DNA from: Clostridiales bacterium
Lineage (GTDB): Bacteria; Bacillota; Clostridia; Christensenellales; CAG-917
NCBI GenBank assembly: GCA_022009995.1
Contig: CP091734.1
Location: 1,116,001 to 1,180,000, forward strand
Direction of reading: 5' to 3'
Length of the DNA stretch: 64,000 nucleotides
The position numbers and the translations under genes are program-made. The notes below the pieces were generated by a model. That model did not search any database. It was not told the DNA's origin and saw nothing but the letters and a program-made list of their open reading frames with translations. This document shows positions 39,569 to 48,528 of this stretch, in pieces; the stretch's first letter is position 1; the number at the start of each line of letters is the position of its first letter.

Positions 39569-40327
39569 TCAGTCCTCGTATATAATCGTTTTTTTGCCGT
39601 TTATTTCAACGACGTCGGCATTCACGTCGAAAGTGTCCTTAAAGTCTTGTGCGGTTACGCAGCAGGACGGGCATTGGCGCAGGATTTTCCCGTCCTTCAT
39701 AAACGCGATATCGTCCGCAAATCTCAGTGCCAGCGACAGGTCGTGCACGATCGCAACGGTAATTACGTTTTTGTCCACGGTCAGTTTTTTGATGAAAGAC
39801 AAAACGTCTGCCTGATTTTTCACGTCAAGATTGCTTGTAAGTTCGTCAAAAAGCAAAACCTGCGGTTCTTGTGCAAGGGCGCGTGCGATGGCGATTTTTT
39901 GTTTTTCGCCGCCCGAAAGGCTGTCGACGTTCCGCATTGCGAAGTCTTCCACGGAAAGGTCTGTGAAAAGTTTTTCCACAACGGACAAATCGTTTTCGGT
40001 AACGCCCCATCTGATGTAAGGACGTCGCCCGAGAAGCACCGCGTCGAACGCGCTCCCCGACGGGAAGAAAACGTTTTGCGGGACGTATCCCAGAAGTTTT
40101 GCTTTTTCGCGCGGTTTAAGCGACGATAAATCCGCGTCGTCAAGGGTGATTTTGCCGAAAGTTGGAGTTAATAACCCCAGAATATTTGAAAACAAAGTTG
40201 TCTTTCCCGCTCCGTTTGCGCCGAGAAGGAAAGTGCATTTCCCCGATTCCGCCTGAAAATTCACGCCGTCTAGGACTTGTTTTCCGGAGGAATATTTGAA
40301 CGACAAATCAGATATTTTCAGATTCAT
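39569..40327 (-). CDS. ABC transporter ATP-binding protein (FepC/BtuD type)
   Basis: 252 aa with Walker A LLGANGAGKTTLFSNILG, signature LSGGEKQKIAIARALAQ, Walker B VLLFDELTSNLD and H-loop IVHDLSLALRFAD. It powers the FecCD-type permease. Its ATG lies inside the permease end, an overlap of 20 bp, so the three genes form one tightly coupled unit. Confidence 0.92.
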   Translation of the reverse strand: MNLKISDLSFKYSSGKQVLDGVNFQAESGKCTFLLGANGAGKTTLFSNILGLLTPTFGKITLDDADLSSLKPREKAKLLGYVPQNVFFPSGSAFDAVLLGRRPYIRWGVTENDLSVVEKLFTDLSVEDFAMRNVDSLSGGEKQKIAIARALAQEPQVLLFDELTSNLDVKNQADVLSFIKKLTVDKNVITVAIVHDLSLALRFADDIAFMKDGKILRQCPSCCVTAQDFKDTFDVNADVVEINGKKTIIYED

Positions 40328-41398
40328 TCTTCTTCCTCCTTAAAAGTATTGCCAAAAATACGGGGCCGCCGATAAGCGACGTCACTACGCCGACGGGAAC
40401 CGACGTGCCGAAAATCGGCAGACGTCCCAGAATATCGGATATTAACAAAAGCAGCGCGCCCGCAAGGAACGACGACGGCAAAAGAAATCTGTAATCGTCG
40501 CCGACGATGCGTTTCATAAACTGCGGCGCGGTAAGTCCGACAAACCCGATTATGCCCAGAAACGATACGGTAACCGACGTGATGAGCGACGCAAGCAACA
40601 GCGACATAATCGTCATAAACCGAGTGTTCACGCCAAGGGTTTTCGCATACGCAATCCCGCCCGACATCGCCGAAAAATCCCAACGCTTCAAAAAGAAGAA
40701 CAACGTCGAAACCGCAACGACGATAAACATAATAAGGTCGGTTTTGTAGGACGCGCGCCCAAGATCGCCGAAAGTCCAGTACACGGCGGAAGCAACCTGC
40801 GTGTCGCTTGCAAAATATTGAATGAGCGTCGTGCCTGCCTGAAAAATCGCGGATACCGCAACGCCCGCAAGCACTATCGCCGAGGCGTTCAGATTTTTAA
40901 GCCGCGCAAGAAGAAGTATCGAGCCGGCTGCGATAATCGCCGACAAAAACGAGAAAGTCGAAACGAGATAAGGATTGCTTATCGAAAGCCACGAGCCGTG
41001 CGTAGAGTGGAACGCGCCCGCCCCGACGACGATGATTGCAAAGTTCGCCCCGAAAACAGCGGCGTTGCTCACGCCGAGCGTCGTGGGGGAGGCAAGCGGA
41101 TTTTTCAAAACCGTCTGCATGACAAGCCCCGACACCGCAAGACCGCCGCCCGCAATAAGCGCGGCGATGACGCGCGGAAACCTTATGCGACGGACGATAA
41201 GCCGCGCCGTTTCGCTGCCTTTGTTGAATATTGCAAGGAAAACTTCTTTGAACGAAAGCGTGCCGCTGCCGACGAAAACGCTCACGACGAAAACAAAAAA
41301 ACCAGCGCGAGAAGTATAAGGATTATCGCGATTTTTTTTGCTTTGGCGACGTTGTATTGTTCGCTTACGGAAAGCGTTTTTTCGTTCTTTCTGTTCAT
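40308..41398 (-). CDS. ABC transporter permease, FecCD family
   Basis: About 364 aa with eight to ten membrane helices. The family pattern is clear in RRIRFPRVIAALIAGGGLAVSG, NPLASPTTLGVSNAAVFGAN and GLTAPQFMKRIVGDDYRFLLP. One T is missing from the T run near 41313; with it the first helix continues from the N-terminal tail MNRKNEKTLSVSEQYNV. The start ATG lies 9 bp behind the promoter -10 box, with no ribosome site. It imports an iron chelate, haem or corrinoid with its two partners. Confidence 0.85.
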
Positions 41399-41407
41399 AT
41401 CGACAAA

Positions 41408-41436
41408 ATTATGCAAAAAAAACAGTAGTTTGTCAA
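41408..41436 (-). promoter_or_regulatory. promoter of the ABC importer operon
   Basis: TTGACA (41436-41431) and CATAAT (41413-41408) are 17 bp apart. The start would fall about 2-3 bases before the permease ATG. Confidence 0.6.
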
Positions 41437-41453
41437 ACAATATCTTTGGTTTT

Positions 41454-41542
41454 GTTCGGATAATTTAATAATAACTATACTTTGCCGAACGCAATGTTTG
41501 ATATGTCGAAATTTGCCGAACAAATAGTATTGACAACCGAAC
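41454..41542. promoter_or_regulatory. four CCGAAC half-sites, candidate TetR operators
   Basis: GTTCGG at 41454 and CCGAAC at 41485, 41516 and 41537 lie in the gap between the importer and tetR. The first two form an inverted pair; the last sits inside the tetR promoter spacer. This suits autoregulation and control of the importer. Confidence 0.45.
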
Positions 41543-41559
41543 ACGTCGTATGATAAAAT
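41530..41559 (+). promoter_or_regulatory. promoter of the tetR-type gene
   Basis: TTGACA and TAAAAT are separated by 18 bp, followed by AAAGGAG 7 nt before the ATG. A CCGAAC site overlaps the spacer. Confidence 0.6.
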
Positions 41560-41576
41560 AACGAAAGGAGAACAAT

Positions 41577-42131
41577 ATGAATAAAAAAATCGAAGATACA
41601 AATGAGAAAATCTACAACGCCTTTTCGGAAGTTTTGCTCCTTAAAGACTACAACGACGTGAGGATTCAGGACGTGCTGGACAAAAGCGGCGTCGCAAGAA
41701 GTACCTTTTACGCGCACTACAAAACGAAAGAAGATTTATTGAAATCGGTCTGCACGACGATATTTTCGCACGTGTTTTCGCACGTTCTGAAAGAGGAAAA
41801 AAGCCACGACTTTTCCCGCTCGTCGATTTTTGATTACAAACATTTCATAACGCACATTTTTTATCACATAAAGGACGAAAGCCGCCTAATACACGCGATT
41901 TTGCTTTCGCAAAGCAAGGCGATTTTCCTTGACTATATGCGTGAAGGCGTCAGGGAGTTTGCGACCGCGTGCGTCGTCAACGGTTTCGTCGACCTGAAAG
42001 GATTGCCCGAAAAACTGAAAGTCAGAAGCGTTATCGAAAGTTTCATTCTTATCATCGAGTATTGGAGCGACGCGGGATTTTCGGACACGCCCGAAAAACT
42101 CACCGATTACTTCCTGAAACTTAACGTATAA
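41577..42131 (+). CDS. TetR family transcriptional regulator
   Basis: 184 aa with a TetR-type N-terminal DNA-binding domain: IYNAFSEVLLLKDYNDVRIQDVLDKSGVARSTFYAHYKTKEDLL. The turn VARSTFYAHYKTKEDL is the family's recognition helix. The C-terminal part is helical (FLDYMREGVREFATACVV ... IESFILIIEYWSDAGF), as in the TetR_C_7-like group. It is divergent from the ABC importer and most likely controls it; the inducer is unknown. Confidence 0.85.
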   Translation: MNKKIEDTNEKIYNAFSEVLLLKDYNDVRIQDVLDKSGVARSTFYAHYKTKEDLLKSVCTTIFSHVFSHVLKEEKSHDFSRSSIFDYKHFITHIFYHIKDESRLIHAILLSQSKAIFLDYMREGVREFATACVVNGFVDLKGLPEKLKVRSVIESFILIIEYWSDAGFSDTPEKLTDYFLKLNV

Positions 42132-42151
42132 ACCTTAATTGCGACATAAAA

Positions 42152-42178
42152 AGCACGCCGTAAAAGCGTGCTCTTTTT
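42152..42178. terminator. bidirectional terminator
   Basis: AGCACGC-CGTAAAA-GCGTGCT with T runs on both strands lies between tetR and the converging nagB. Confidence 0.8.
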
Positions 42179-42197
42179 TATAAGACTCAAAGGGAAA

Positions 42198-42920
42198 TTA
42201 CAGTTTACTTGCGGCTTCTTTGTCAAGAATCACCGTGACCGACGGGTGCAACTGCAATACCGAGGCGGGACAACTTTCGTCGACTTTCCCCGAAATCATT
42301 CTGAAAACGGCGTCCGCTTTGTTTTTGCCGCTTGCGAGCATAAGGATTTTTTTTGCGCGCATTATCTCGCCGATGCCCATCGTGATCGCGCTTTTCGGGA
42401 CCTCGTCGATATGACCGAAAAAGCGGGAATTGTCGCTTATGGTTTTTTCGGTGAGCCATACGCGGTGGGTGACGCTGTCGAAAGGCGTGCCCGGCTCGTT
42501 AAAAGCGATGTGTCCGTTGCCGCCGATGCCCAGAACCTGAATATCGACGACGGCGTTTTTCAAAAGGGCGGAATACCTTGCACATTCTTCGTCGACGTTT
42601 TCCGCCGTGCCGCAGGGGATATTGACGTTTTTCATATCGACGTCGATTTTTGAAAACAGGTTGCGCGTCATGAAGTTTACGTAGCTTTCCTTGTGCGACG
42701 CGGGAAGCCCGACGTATTCGTCAAGGTTGAAAGTTTTGACGTCCTTATAAGACGTGCCGCGATCACGATGGTCTTTTACCATTTCCGCGTAAAGCGGCAG
42801 CGGAGTCGAGCCCGTTGCGAGCCCGAGCGTTGCGGACGGGTTGTTTTTGACGATTTTGTAAACTTCGTTGAACGCGGCTTTGCCGAATTCTTCTGAGTTT
42901 TCAACGATAATTATTTTCAT
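42198..42920 (-). CDS. nagB: glucosamine-6-phosphate deaminase
   Basis: 240 aa. NagB converts GlcN-6-P to fructose-6-P and ammonia. Signature blocks are LGLATGSTPLPLYAEMV, FNLDEYVGLPASHKESY and LGIGGNGHIAFNEPGTPFDS. Length is normal for Gram-positive NagB. It has its own promoter and GAGGTA ribosome site. It acts at the branch point with the glmM product pathway encoded 4 kb away and opposes hexosamine synthesis. Confidence 0.93.
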   Translation of the reverse strand: MKIIIVENSEEFGKAAFNEVYKIVKNNPSATLGLATGSTPLPLYAEMVKDHRDRGTSYKDVKTFNLDEYVGLPASHKESYVNFMTRNLFSKIDVDMKNVNIPCGTAENVDEECARYSALLKNAVVDIQVLGIGGNGHIAFNEPGTPFDSVTHRVWLTEKTISDNSRFFGHIDEVPKSAITMGIGEIMRAKKILMLASGKNKADAVFRMISGKVDESCPASVLQLHPSVTVILDKEAASKL

Positions 42921-42937
42921 ATTTTACCTCGGATTAA

Positions 42938-42967
42938 ATTATACTATTATCAGGCTATCGGAGTCAA
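42938..42967 (-). promoter_or_regulatory. nagB promoter
   Basis: TTGACT (42967-42962) and TATAAT (42943-42938) are 18 bp apart, a short distance before the nagB ribosome site. Confidence 0.65.
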
Positions 42968-43014
42968 CACAAAAGCCCGGGTAAAGCATTATATTATATG
43001 TTGAGCGCGCGCTG

Positions 43015-43043
43015 TTGACACCCCGTTTTCGGTATGATAAAAT
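43015..43043 (+). promoter_or_regulatory. promoter of the lipid-kinase gene
   Basis: TTGACA and TAAAAT are 17 bp apart; AAAGGA follows 7 nt before the ATG. Confidence 0.65.
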
Positions 43044-43061
43044 ATAACGGAAAGGAATTTT

Positions 43062-43929
43062 ATGGATAACGAAAAAAAGAAATTTGCGGTCATCGTCGTC
43101 AACGACAAAAGCGGGCGCGGAAAACGCGCAAACGTCGATAAACTCAAAAAAACGATGCTGAAAACGTACGACGTACGCGTGTTTCATATCACCGACGGCG
43201 AAGGGTTTTCGTACGTGCCGTGCGACGTTATCGTCGTATTCGGCGGCGACGGCACGCTCAACTCCGTCGTGAATATGTACGCCGACAAGGAAACGAAATT
43301 ATTTACGTTCCGTCGGGCACGCTTAACGAATGCTCGAAAAACGCCGACGGACATTTTGAAATCAGGTCGTTGGGACACGCCGACGAAAAATATTTCACTT
43401 ACGTCCTTGCGACGGGCACGTTCACGCCGCTCGGCTACAACGTCGATAACAAACTGAAAAGGAAAATAAAAGCACTTGCGTATATCCTGGGCGTGTTCAA
43501 GGAACTGAAAGTTTACAGAATCCCCGCAAAAATTTGTGCCGCCGGGAAAACGCAAAAGGGCGAATATTCGCTTATTATGGCGATTAAGTCAAAGCAATGT
43601 TTTAACCTTAAATTCAACCGCGCTTACAAAAAAACGGGCGGGATTTACCTTTGACGATCGCCGCGCCGAAGCACGATAAACTCCTTGGACTTATCGAACT
43701 ATTCTTCCCGTATTTCAGGGCGTTTTTCGTCGGATTTTCAAAGGAGTATTCGTCAAAGCGGATAAAGTTTTTGAAAATAAACAATGCAAATATCACGATA
43801 GATGGCGGCGCGACGTTCTGCGTCGACGGCGAAAAGCGAGATATGCCGCAGTCGTTTAATATTGCGGAATCAGGGCTTAATCCACCGATTACGGTCATAT
43901 CAAAGCGTTGTTTTGATAAATTGCAATAA
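43062..43929 (+). CDS. diacylglycerol/lipid kinase family protein
   Basis: About 290 aa of the DgkB/YegS fold. The nucleotide-binding motif VVFGGDGTLNSVVN is present, followed by YVPSGTLNECSKN, where most relatives have the PxGTxND motif. Two bases are missing: an A near 43296 (ETKIIYVPSGTLNE) and a T near 43652 (GGIYLLTIAAPKHDK). The C-terminal half carries the usual all-beta lipid-binding domain (KFLKINNANITIDGGATFCVDGE). It phosphorylates a lipid such as diacylglycerol, inferred from the family. It is followed 14 bp later by galU. Confidence 0.8.
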
Positions 43930-43943
43930 ATAAGAGGTGTCTT

Positions 43944-44766
43944 ATGCAAACACGAAAGGTCAGAAAAGCCGTTATCCCGGCAGCGGGGCACGGCACCAGG
44001 TTTATGCCGATCACGAAAAGCGTCCCGAAAGAGATGCTTGTACTTGTCGATAAACCCGCAATCCATTACATTGTCGAAGAATGCGCCGAAAGCGGTATCG
44101 AAGAAGTCGCGATAATAGTCAGCCGCGGCAAAGAAGCAATCGAAAGATACTTTACGCCGGCCTTAAACGACACGCCGGAACTTAAAGCACTTCTTAAAAA
44201 ATCAAAATCACCTTTATCACGCAGGAAACCCTGAACGGGACGGGCGGGGCAATATTGCTTACGAAAGACTTTGTCGGGGACGAACCTTTTGCGGTGCTTT
44301 TCGGCGACGACGTCGTCGTGAACGACGTGCCGTGCATAAAACAACTTATCGACGCGTACGACGAAACGGGCAAAACAGTTGTCGGCGTGCAGGAAGTCGA
44401 AAACGAACTTGCGGTGCTGTACGGCGCAATCGAAAAGGCGAGTCGCACGGACGTTTTACCGAGTTTAAGAACCTTATCGAAAAACCCGACATTAACAATC
44501 TTCCGTCAAATCTCGTGAGCCTTGGACGTTTCGTGCTGTCAAACGGGATTTTCGGCGCGCTGGAACAAACGCCGATGCGCGGGACGGAACTTGTTCTTCC
44601 CGAAGCGGTCTCGACCATTGCAAAGACGGAAGGCGCGGTCGCTTATACCTTCGAAGGGGCGCATTACGACATCGGAAACAAGTTGGGATATGCTATCGCC
44701 GCCGCCGATTTCTCGCTTGCGCGATTCGGCGACGACTTCAAAAAACACATAAAAACTATTTTGTAG
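43944..44766 (+). CDS. galU: UTP-glucose-1-phosphate uridylyltransferase
   Basis: GalU makes UDP-glucose, the partner of GalT and a precursor of wall and surface sugars. Signature: KAVIPAAGHGTRFMPITKSVPKEML at the N-terminus, TLNGTGGAILL in the middle, FEGAHYDIGNKLGYAIA near the end. Two breaks occur: a missing A near 44208 (LLKKIKITFITQETL) and a missing G near 44441 (IEKGESHGRFTEFKN). Corrected length is about 274 aa. The last 11 bp overlap the end of the converging unknown gene. Confidence 0.9.
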
Positions 44767-46054
44767 TATTCTTTTTAAGAACCGTTATAAAGACGTCGCT
44801 TTTGCCGTAGTTTTTGTTGAAAGCGCCGTCTTTTTTGTTTGCCGAAAATGCGACGATGCCGCTTTCAAAAACCTTTACGCACGCCGCCGACGCGGGATAT
44901 TTTTCGATTTTTTCAATGCTTACGGCGTCGTACGAATACAACGTCACGTGTTCGCCGTCAAAGAGCGCGATTCTCCCGGACTCGTCAAAATACGGCACAA
45001 GCGTCGTTTCTGAATCGTACGTGCGCGTTATCACTTCGTCAAGGTGCGTGCAAAAAAGCGAGAGCGTCGTTTTTCCGTTTTGCGACGATACGAGCATAAT
45101 GTTTTCGCCGTTTTTGAGAATTTTCGTAAATCCTGCGGGCGGGAGTTGTTTTTTTAGCAATAACACGGCGTTTTCGTCTGTGGTAAACAAAAACTTTTCG
45201 CCGTTTTCAAGGTAGATTCCCGCAAATCCGCCGTTGAAAGGCAAAATTTCGTCGATTGTTTTTCCCGCCGTTTCGTCGGACGACAGGAAACCGTAAAAGT
45301 CCGAATACCTTACGTGAACACAACTTTTTTCAAGGTTCACGAACATATTAACCGTTTCGTCCTTTTCGTAACACAGGACGATTTTCGGGGACGAAAGATA
45401 TATCGACGACGATTTTTCAATCACTCCGTCGCTGCCGATAACCCGTACGGACAAGGAAGAATCGCTTGTCGTTATCGAAAGAAGTTTTCCGTTTGTTTGA
45501 AGGTGCAGCGTGCCGTCGACTTCCTTTTCAAAAGCCGTTCTGTTGATTACGACAAGGTCGAAATTCATTTTGTACAACGCAACGTACGAGTCGGATTTCG
45601 TAAGGACGAAAAACCCGTCGCCCGTGATTTTGGAAGAAAGATAATATTCCGCACCGTCGCCCGACAACGTTACGGTTTTTTTAAGGGTAAGATTTTCGTC
45701 GACAAGGGCGCATGCGACCGACGGCGCGGCGGTTTTCACGTCGTAGCCGTTTGACGAAGTGTCGAAAAAGACGTATGCGGTTTTGCCGAAAGTATGTACG
45801 TTTTTAAGGATATCGTCATCGTTGCCGCCGATATTCTGGAATTGTTGCCCGTTGTACGAATACGCGCTTTTCGGAAGGGTGTTGTAAAACACGGGACGTT
45901 CGGGCTTGTCCGTTTCCGCCGTGTTTTTTGTTTTGGTTTCCGCGACGGCGGGGGCGGTGGATTTCTGGATTTTTTCAAGATATAAAAGACAAAATACGCT
46001 TATCGCAAGCATAAGCGTTACCGTAAGCCATTTGTAAAGTTTTACGTTTTTCAT
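44756..46054 (-). CDS. membrane-anchored beta-rich protein, unknown function
   Basis: 432 aa with one N-terminal helix (LYKWLTVTLMLAISVFCLLYL) and a Thr/Pro/Glu-rich linker, then a long run of regular beta strands (KTAYVFFDTSSNGYDV ... VTLYSYDAVSIEKIEK) that looks like a propeller. No cysteine lipobox is present, so it is probably held by the uncleaved helix. No enzyme motif or known domain is recognised. GAGGTG precedes the ATG. It lies just downstream of murG on the same strand with a 37-bp gap. Confidence 0.7.
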   Translation of the reverse strand: MKNVKLYKWLTVTLMLAISVFCLLYLEKIQKSTAPAVAETKTKNTAETDKPERPVFYNTLPKSAYSYNGQQFQNIGGNDDDILKNVHTFGKTAYVFFDTSSNGYDVKTAAPSVACALVDENLTLKKTVTLSGDGAEYYLSSKITGDGFFVLTKSDSYVALYKMNFDLVVINRTAFEKEVDGTLHLQTNGKLLSITTSDSSLSVRVIGSDGVIEKSSSIYLSSPKIVLCYEKDETVNMFVNLEKSCVHVRYSDFYGFLSSDETAGKTIDEILPFNGGFAGIYLENGEKFLFTTDENAVLLLKKQLPPAGFTKILKNGENIMLVSSQNGKTTLSLFCTHLDEVITRTYDSETTLVPYFDESGRIALFDGEHVTLYSYDAVSIEKIEKYPASAACVKVFESGIVAFSANKKDGAFNKNYGKSDVFITVLKKNTTK

Positions 46055-46091
46055 ATTTCACCTCAGGTGAAAGTGTAGCACCCGAAAAACG

Positions 46092-47135
46092 TTATTTTCC
46101 GCCTTTCGCAAAAGAAGTCAGAATTCGTGCAATTGTCCTATTTCCCGCGCAAGATACGGGGTGAGTCGGCACGGTCGTGCGATATATTTCGTTTATGAAA
46201 GATTCTTCCGAAAGGTTTTCTTCGTAAAGAACGCGCGCGCCGAAATTCCTTGCGTATTCGGCGTTGTCAAGTTGGTCTCCGCGCGAAGCCGACTTTGAAA
46301 GCGGGATAAGAAGCAAAGGTTTTTTGAGATAAGTCAGTTCGCATATCGCGCCCGCGCCGGCACGGGATACGACAAGGTCTGCGGCGGCGAACAAATCGCC
46401 GATATCGTTTGTGAATTCCACGGGGTGATAACCTTGTTTTTCGGGAATTTCGTTTTTGCCTTTTCCCGTGACGTGCACGATTTCGTAGTCTTTCAACAGT
46501 ACGTCAAGGGACTGCGCCAGAACGTCGTTCAACTTCTTTGCGCCCATACTTCCGCCGATGACGAGAAGAGTTTTTTTGGACTTGTCAAGCCCGTACTTTT
46601 TCACTGCCGCGCTTGCGTTTCCGAATTCCACTTCTTTACGTAAAGGAAAGCCTACGTATATAAAATCGTCGGATAAAGTCGCTGTTTTGTCAAAACCCGT
46701 CAAAATCGTCGCGCCTTTTTTCCCAGCGATTCTGTTTGCAAGGCCAAGCGAAAGATCGCTTTCGTGGGCGACGCACGGGATTTTGAGTTTTCGCGCCGCA
46801 AGCACCGTCGGCAGGGATATAAAACCGCCTTTTGAAAACACGACGTCGGGGTGGATTTCTCTTAAAAACCTTTTTTGTTCTCTGACCGCATTGAACAGTA
46901 CGAAAGGGATTTTCAGGTTTTTGAAAACGTGCGCGCGGTCAAGCCCTACGGTGTGTATTTCGTGATAGAAAACGCCCTCGTCTTTCACAAGCGTTTTTTC
47001 GATACCGCTGCCGCCGACGAAGTATATTTTGTCAAAGTTTTCTTTTATCTCGGGCAGAAGCGCAAGAATCGGAATCACGTGTCCGCCGCTGCCGCCGCCC
47101 GTAAGCACGATTGTCTTGTTTTTCATAGCGTCCAT
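46092..47135 (-). CDS. murG: UDP-GlcNAc:lipid I GlcNAc transferase
   Basis: MurG adds GlcNAc to lipid I on the inner membrane face to make lipid II. The glycine loop is VLTGGGSGGHVIPILALL; further marks are FSKGGFISLPTVLAARKL, CVAHESDLSLGLANRI, LLVIGGSMGAKKLND and VVSRAGAGAICELTYL. HESD replaces the usual HEQN. Start: ATG at 47135 (MDAMKNKTIV) lies five bases behind TATATT, so the message may be leaderless; an ATG at 47126 is an alternative. No other mur or division genes are adjacent. Confidence 0.88.
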   Translation of the reverse strand: MDAMKNKTIVLTGGGSGGHVIPILALLPEIKENFDKIYFVGGSGIEKTLVKDEGVFYHEIHTVGLDRAHVFKNLKIPFVLFNAVREQKRFLREIHPDVVFSKGGFISLPTVLAARKLKIPCVAHESDLSLGLANRIAGKKGATILTGFDKTATLSDDFIYVGFPLRKEVEFGNASAAVKKYGLDKSKKTLLVIGGSMGAKKLNDVLAQSLDVLLKDYEIVHVTGKGKNEIPEKQGYHPVEFTNDIGDLFAAADLVVSRAGAGAICELTYLKKPLLLIPLSKSASRGDQLDNAEYARNFGARVLYEENLSEESFINEIYRTTVPTHPVSCAGNRTIARILTSFAKGGK

Positions 47136-47187
47136 AGTAAAATATATCCCGCGGCTTGCAAAAAATACCTCAAAATTCAAAAATGAC

Positions 47188-47217
47188 TTGCAAAGTATCG
47201 CGTTATGTTGTTATAAT
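47188..47217 (+). promoter_or_regulatory. promoter of the hydrolase gene
   Basis: TTGCAA and TATAAT are 18 bp apart, with GAGGTG 6 nt before the ATG. Confidence 0.6.
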
Positions 47218-47257
47218 TAAACGTGACTTGAAAATATGATACGTTATGAGGTGAATT

Positions 47258-48172
47258 ATGAAATACGTTAAATTTACATCTTTCGACAACACGATTTTGC
47301 AGGCATACGTCTGGGACGACGTGAAAATGCCCAAGGGAGTCGTGCAGATTGTACACGGTATGGCGGAACACGCGCGCCGTTACGACGACTTTGCAAAGTT
47401 TCTGAATGCGAACGGATATATTGTTTTTGCGGACGACCACCGCGCCCACGGCAACACCGAAAAGAAAAACGACATCGGATATCATGCGGGCGATATTTAC
47501 GGCGACTCCGTCAAGGACGAACTTTTTATCACGAAATACCTTTCCGAAAAATACGCGCTCCCCGTGGTATTTCTCGGACACAGCTACGGCAGTTTCATCG
47601 GACAACGCTATCTTGAAAACGACAGCGACGCGGTCGGTGTTATTTTGTCGGGCAGCGCGCGTCAACCCGGCGTCGTGGTGGGCGCGGGCAAATTTTTCTC
47701 AAACACCATCACAAAGATGAAAGGCGAACAGGCGAAAGGCAAATTTATGGACAAAGTTGCTTTCGGCAGTTTCAACAAACCTTTCAAAAAAGAAGGACAC
47801 AACTTTGCCTGGCTTTCGCGCGACGTCGATCAGGTCAAAAAGTACTGCTACGACGAACAATGCGGATACGTCATGTCCAACAACTTCTATAAATGCTTTA
47901 TGAACGGGCTTTCGGAAGTTTACAAAAAGGAAAACCTTGCAAAAGTCAATAAGGATCGTCCCATTGCGATTTTCAGCGGCGAAAAGGATCCCGTCGGCGG
48001 AAAGAACGCGTCGAACGTCAAAAAACTTGCCGAAATGTACAAGGGGCTTGGTGTGAAAAACGTCAGCATCAAAATTTACAAAGATTGCCGTCACGAAATC
48101 CTGAACGAACTTAACAACAAGGAAGTTTACAAGGATATGCTTGACGCCATCAACGGATTCGTCGGCAAATAA
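47258..48172 (+). CDS. alpha/beta hydrolase, monoacylglycerol-lipase/lysophospholipase-like
   Basis: 304 aa of the serine-hydrolase fold. Oxyanion region QIVHGMAEHARRYDDFA and FADDHRAHGNT, nucleophile elbow FLGHSYGSFIGQ, acid FSGEKDPVGG and histidine DCRHEILNELN form a complete catalytic set. The layout matches the lysophospholipase/monoglyceride lipase group (Hydrolase_4). There is no signal peptide. It stands alone with its own promoter and terminator. Confidence 0.85.
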   Translation: MKYVKFTSFDNTILQAYVWDDVKMPKGVVQIVHGMAEHARRYDDFAKFLNANGYIVFADDHRAHGNTEKKNDIGYHAGDIYGDSVKDELFITKYLSEKYALPVVFLGHSYGSFIGQRYLENDSDAVGVILSGSARQPGVVVGAGKFFSNTITKMKGEQAKGKFMDKVAFGSFNKPFKKEGHNFAWLSRDVDQVKKYCYDEQCGYVMSNNFYKCFMNGLSEVYKKENLAKVNKDRPIAIFSGEKDPVGGKNASNVKKLAEMYKGLGVKNVSIKIYKDCRHEILNELNNKEVYKDMLDAINGFVGK

Positions 48173-48199
48173 CACGGCAAAACAAAACGACTTTCAAAA

Positions 48200-48224
48200 A
48201 CACGCCCAACGGCGTGTTTTTTTT
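48200..48224 (+). terminator. intrinsic terminator
   Basis: ACACGCC-CAAC-GGCGTGT followed by eight T. Confidence 0.85.
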
Positions 48225-48225
48225 G

Positions 48226-48338
48226 CGCGCCGCGGTACGGATTGCGGCGCGGTTATATTTTGACTGCGTCAAAGTTATATTTGCTTTGCAAGTTATATTT
48301 TGACTTTGTCAAAGTTATATTTTGGCTGTCGCCAAAAC
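48226..48338. repeat. tandem palindrome array (GTTATATT plus small hairpins)
   Basis: After a GC-rich hairpin (CGCGCCGC/GCGGCGCG), four units each begin GTTATATT and continue into a different small palindrome. These are TTTGAC-TGC-GTCAAA, TTGC-TTT-GCAA, TTTGAC-TTT-GTCAAA and TTTTGGC-TGTC-GCCAAAA. Units are 18-25 bp. The remaining 190 bp up to parE are A/T-rich, with one hairpin (TTGTGGT/ACCACAA near 48415-48450) and no clear promoter. Confidence 0.75.
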
Positions 48339-48528
48339 TAAGGTGTTTATTCGTTTGTATTTTGATAATAATGTCAAAGTGACGATGATATGCGCCAAAG
48401 GGACGCACAATATTTTGTGGTTTTTTTCAAAAATCGACCACAATTTACTTTTTTTATTTATAAAAATATGTTACACTAATTTGGTAGTTTAATTTTGAAA
48501 CTTTTAACGATTTTGTGAGAGGAAAATA

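Noticed and set aside
48252..48338. CRISPR array
   Set aside because: The constant part is only 8 bp, the variable parts are palindromes of uneven length, and no cas gene is near.
48339..48528. Replication origin next to gyrB-like genes
   Set aside because: No dnaA, dnaN or recF nearby and no clear cluster of TTATCCACA boxes; the topoisomerase pair looks like parEC.
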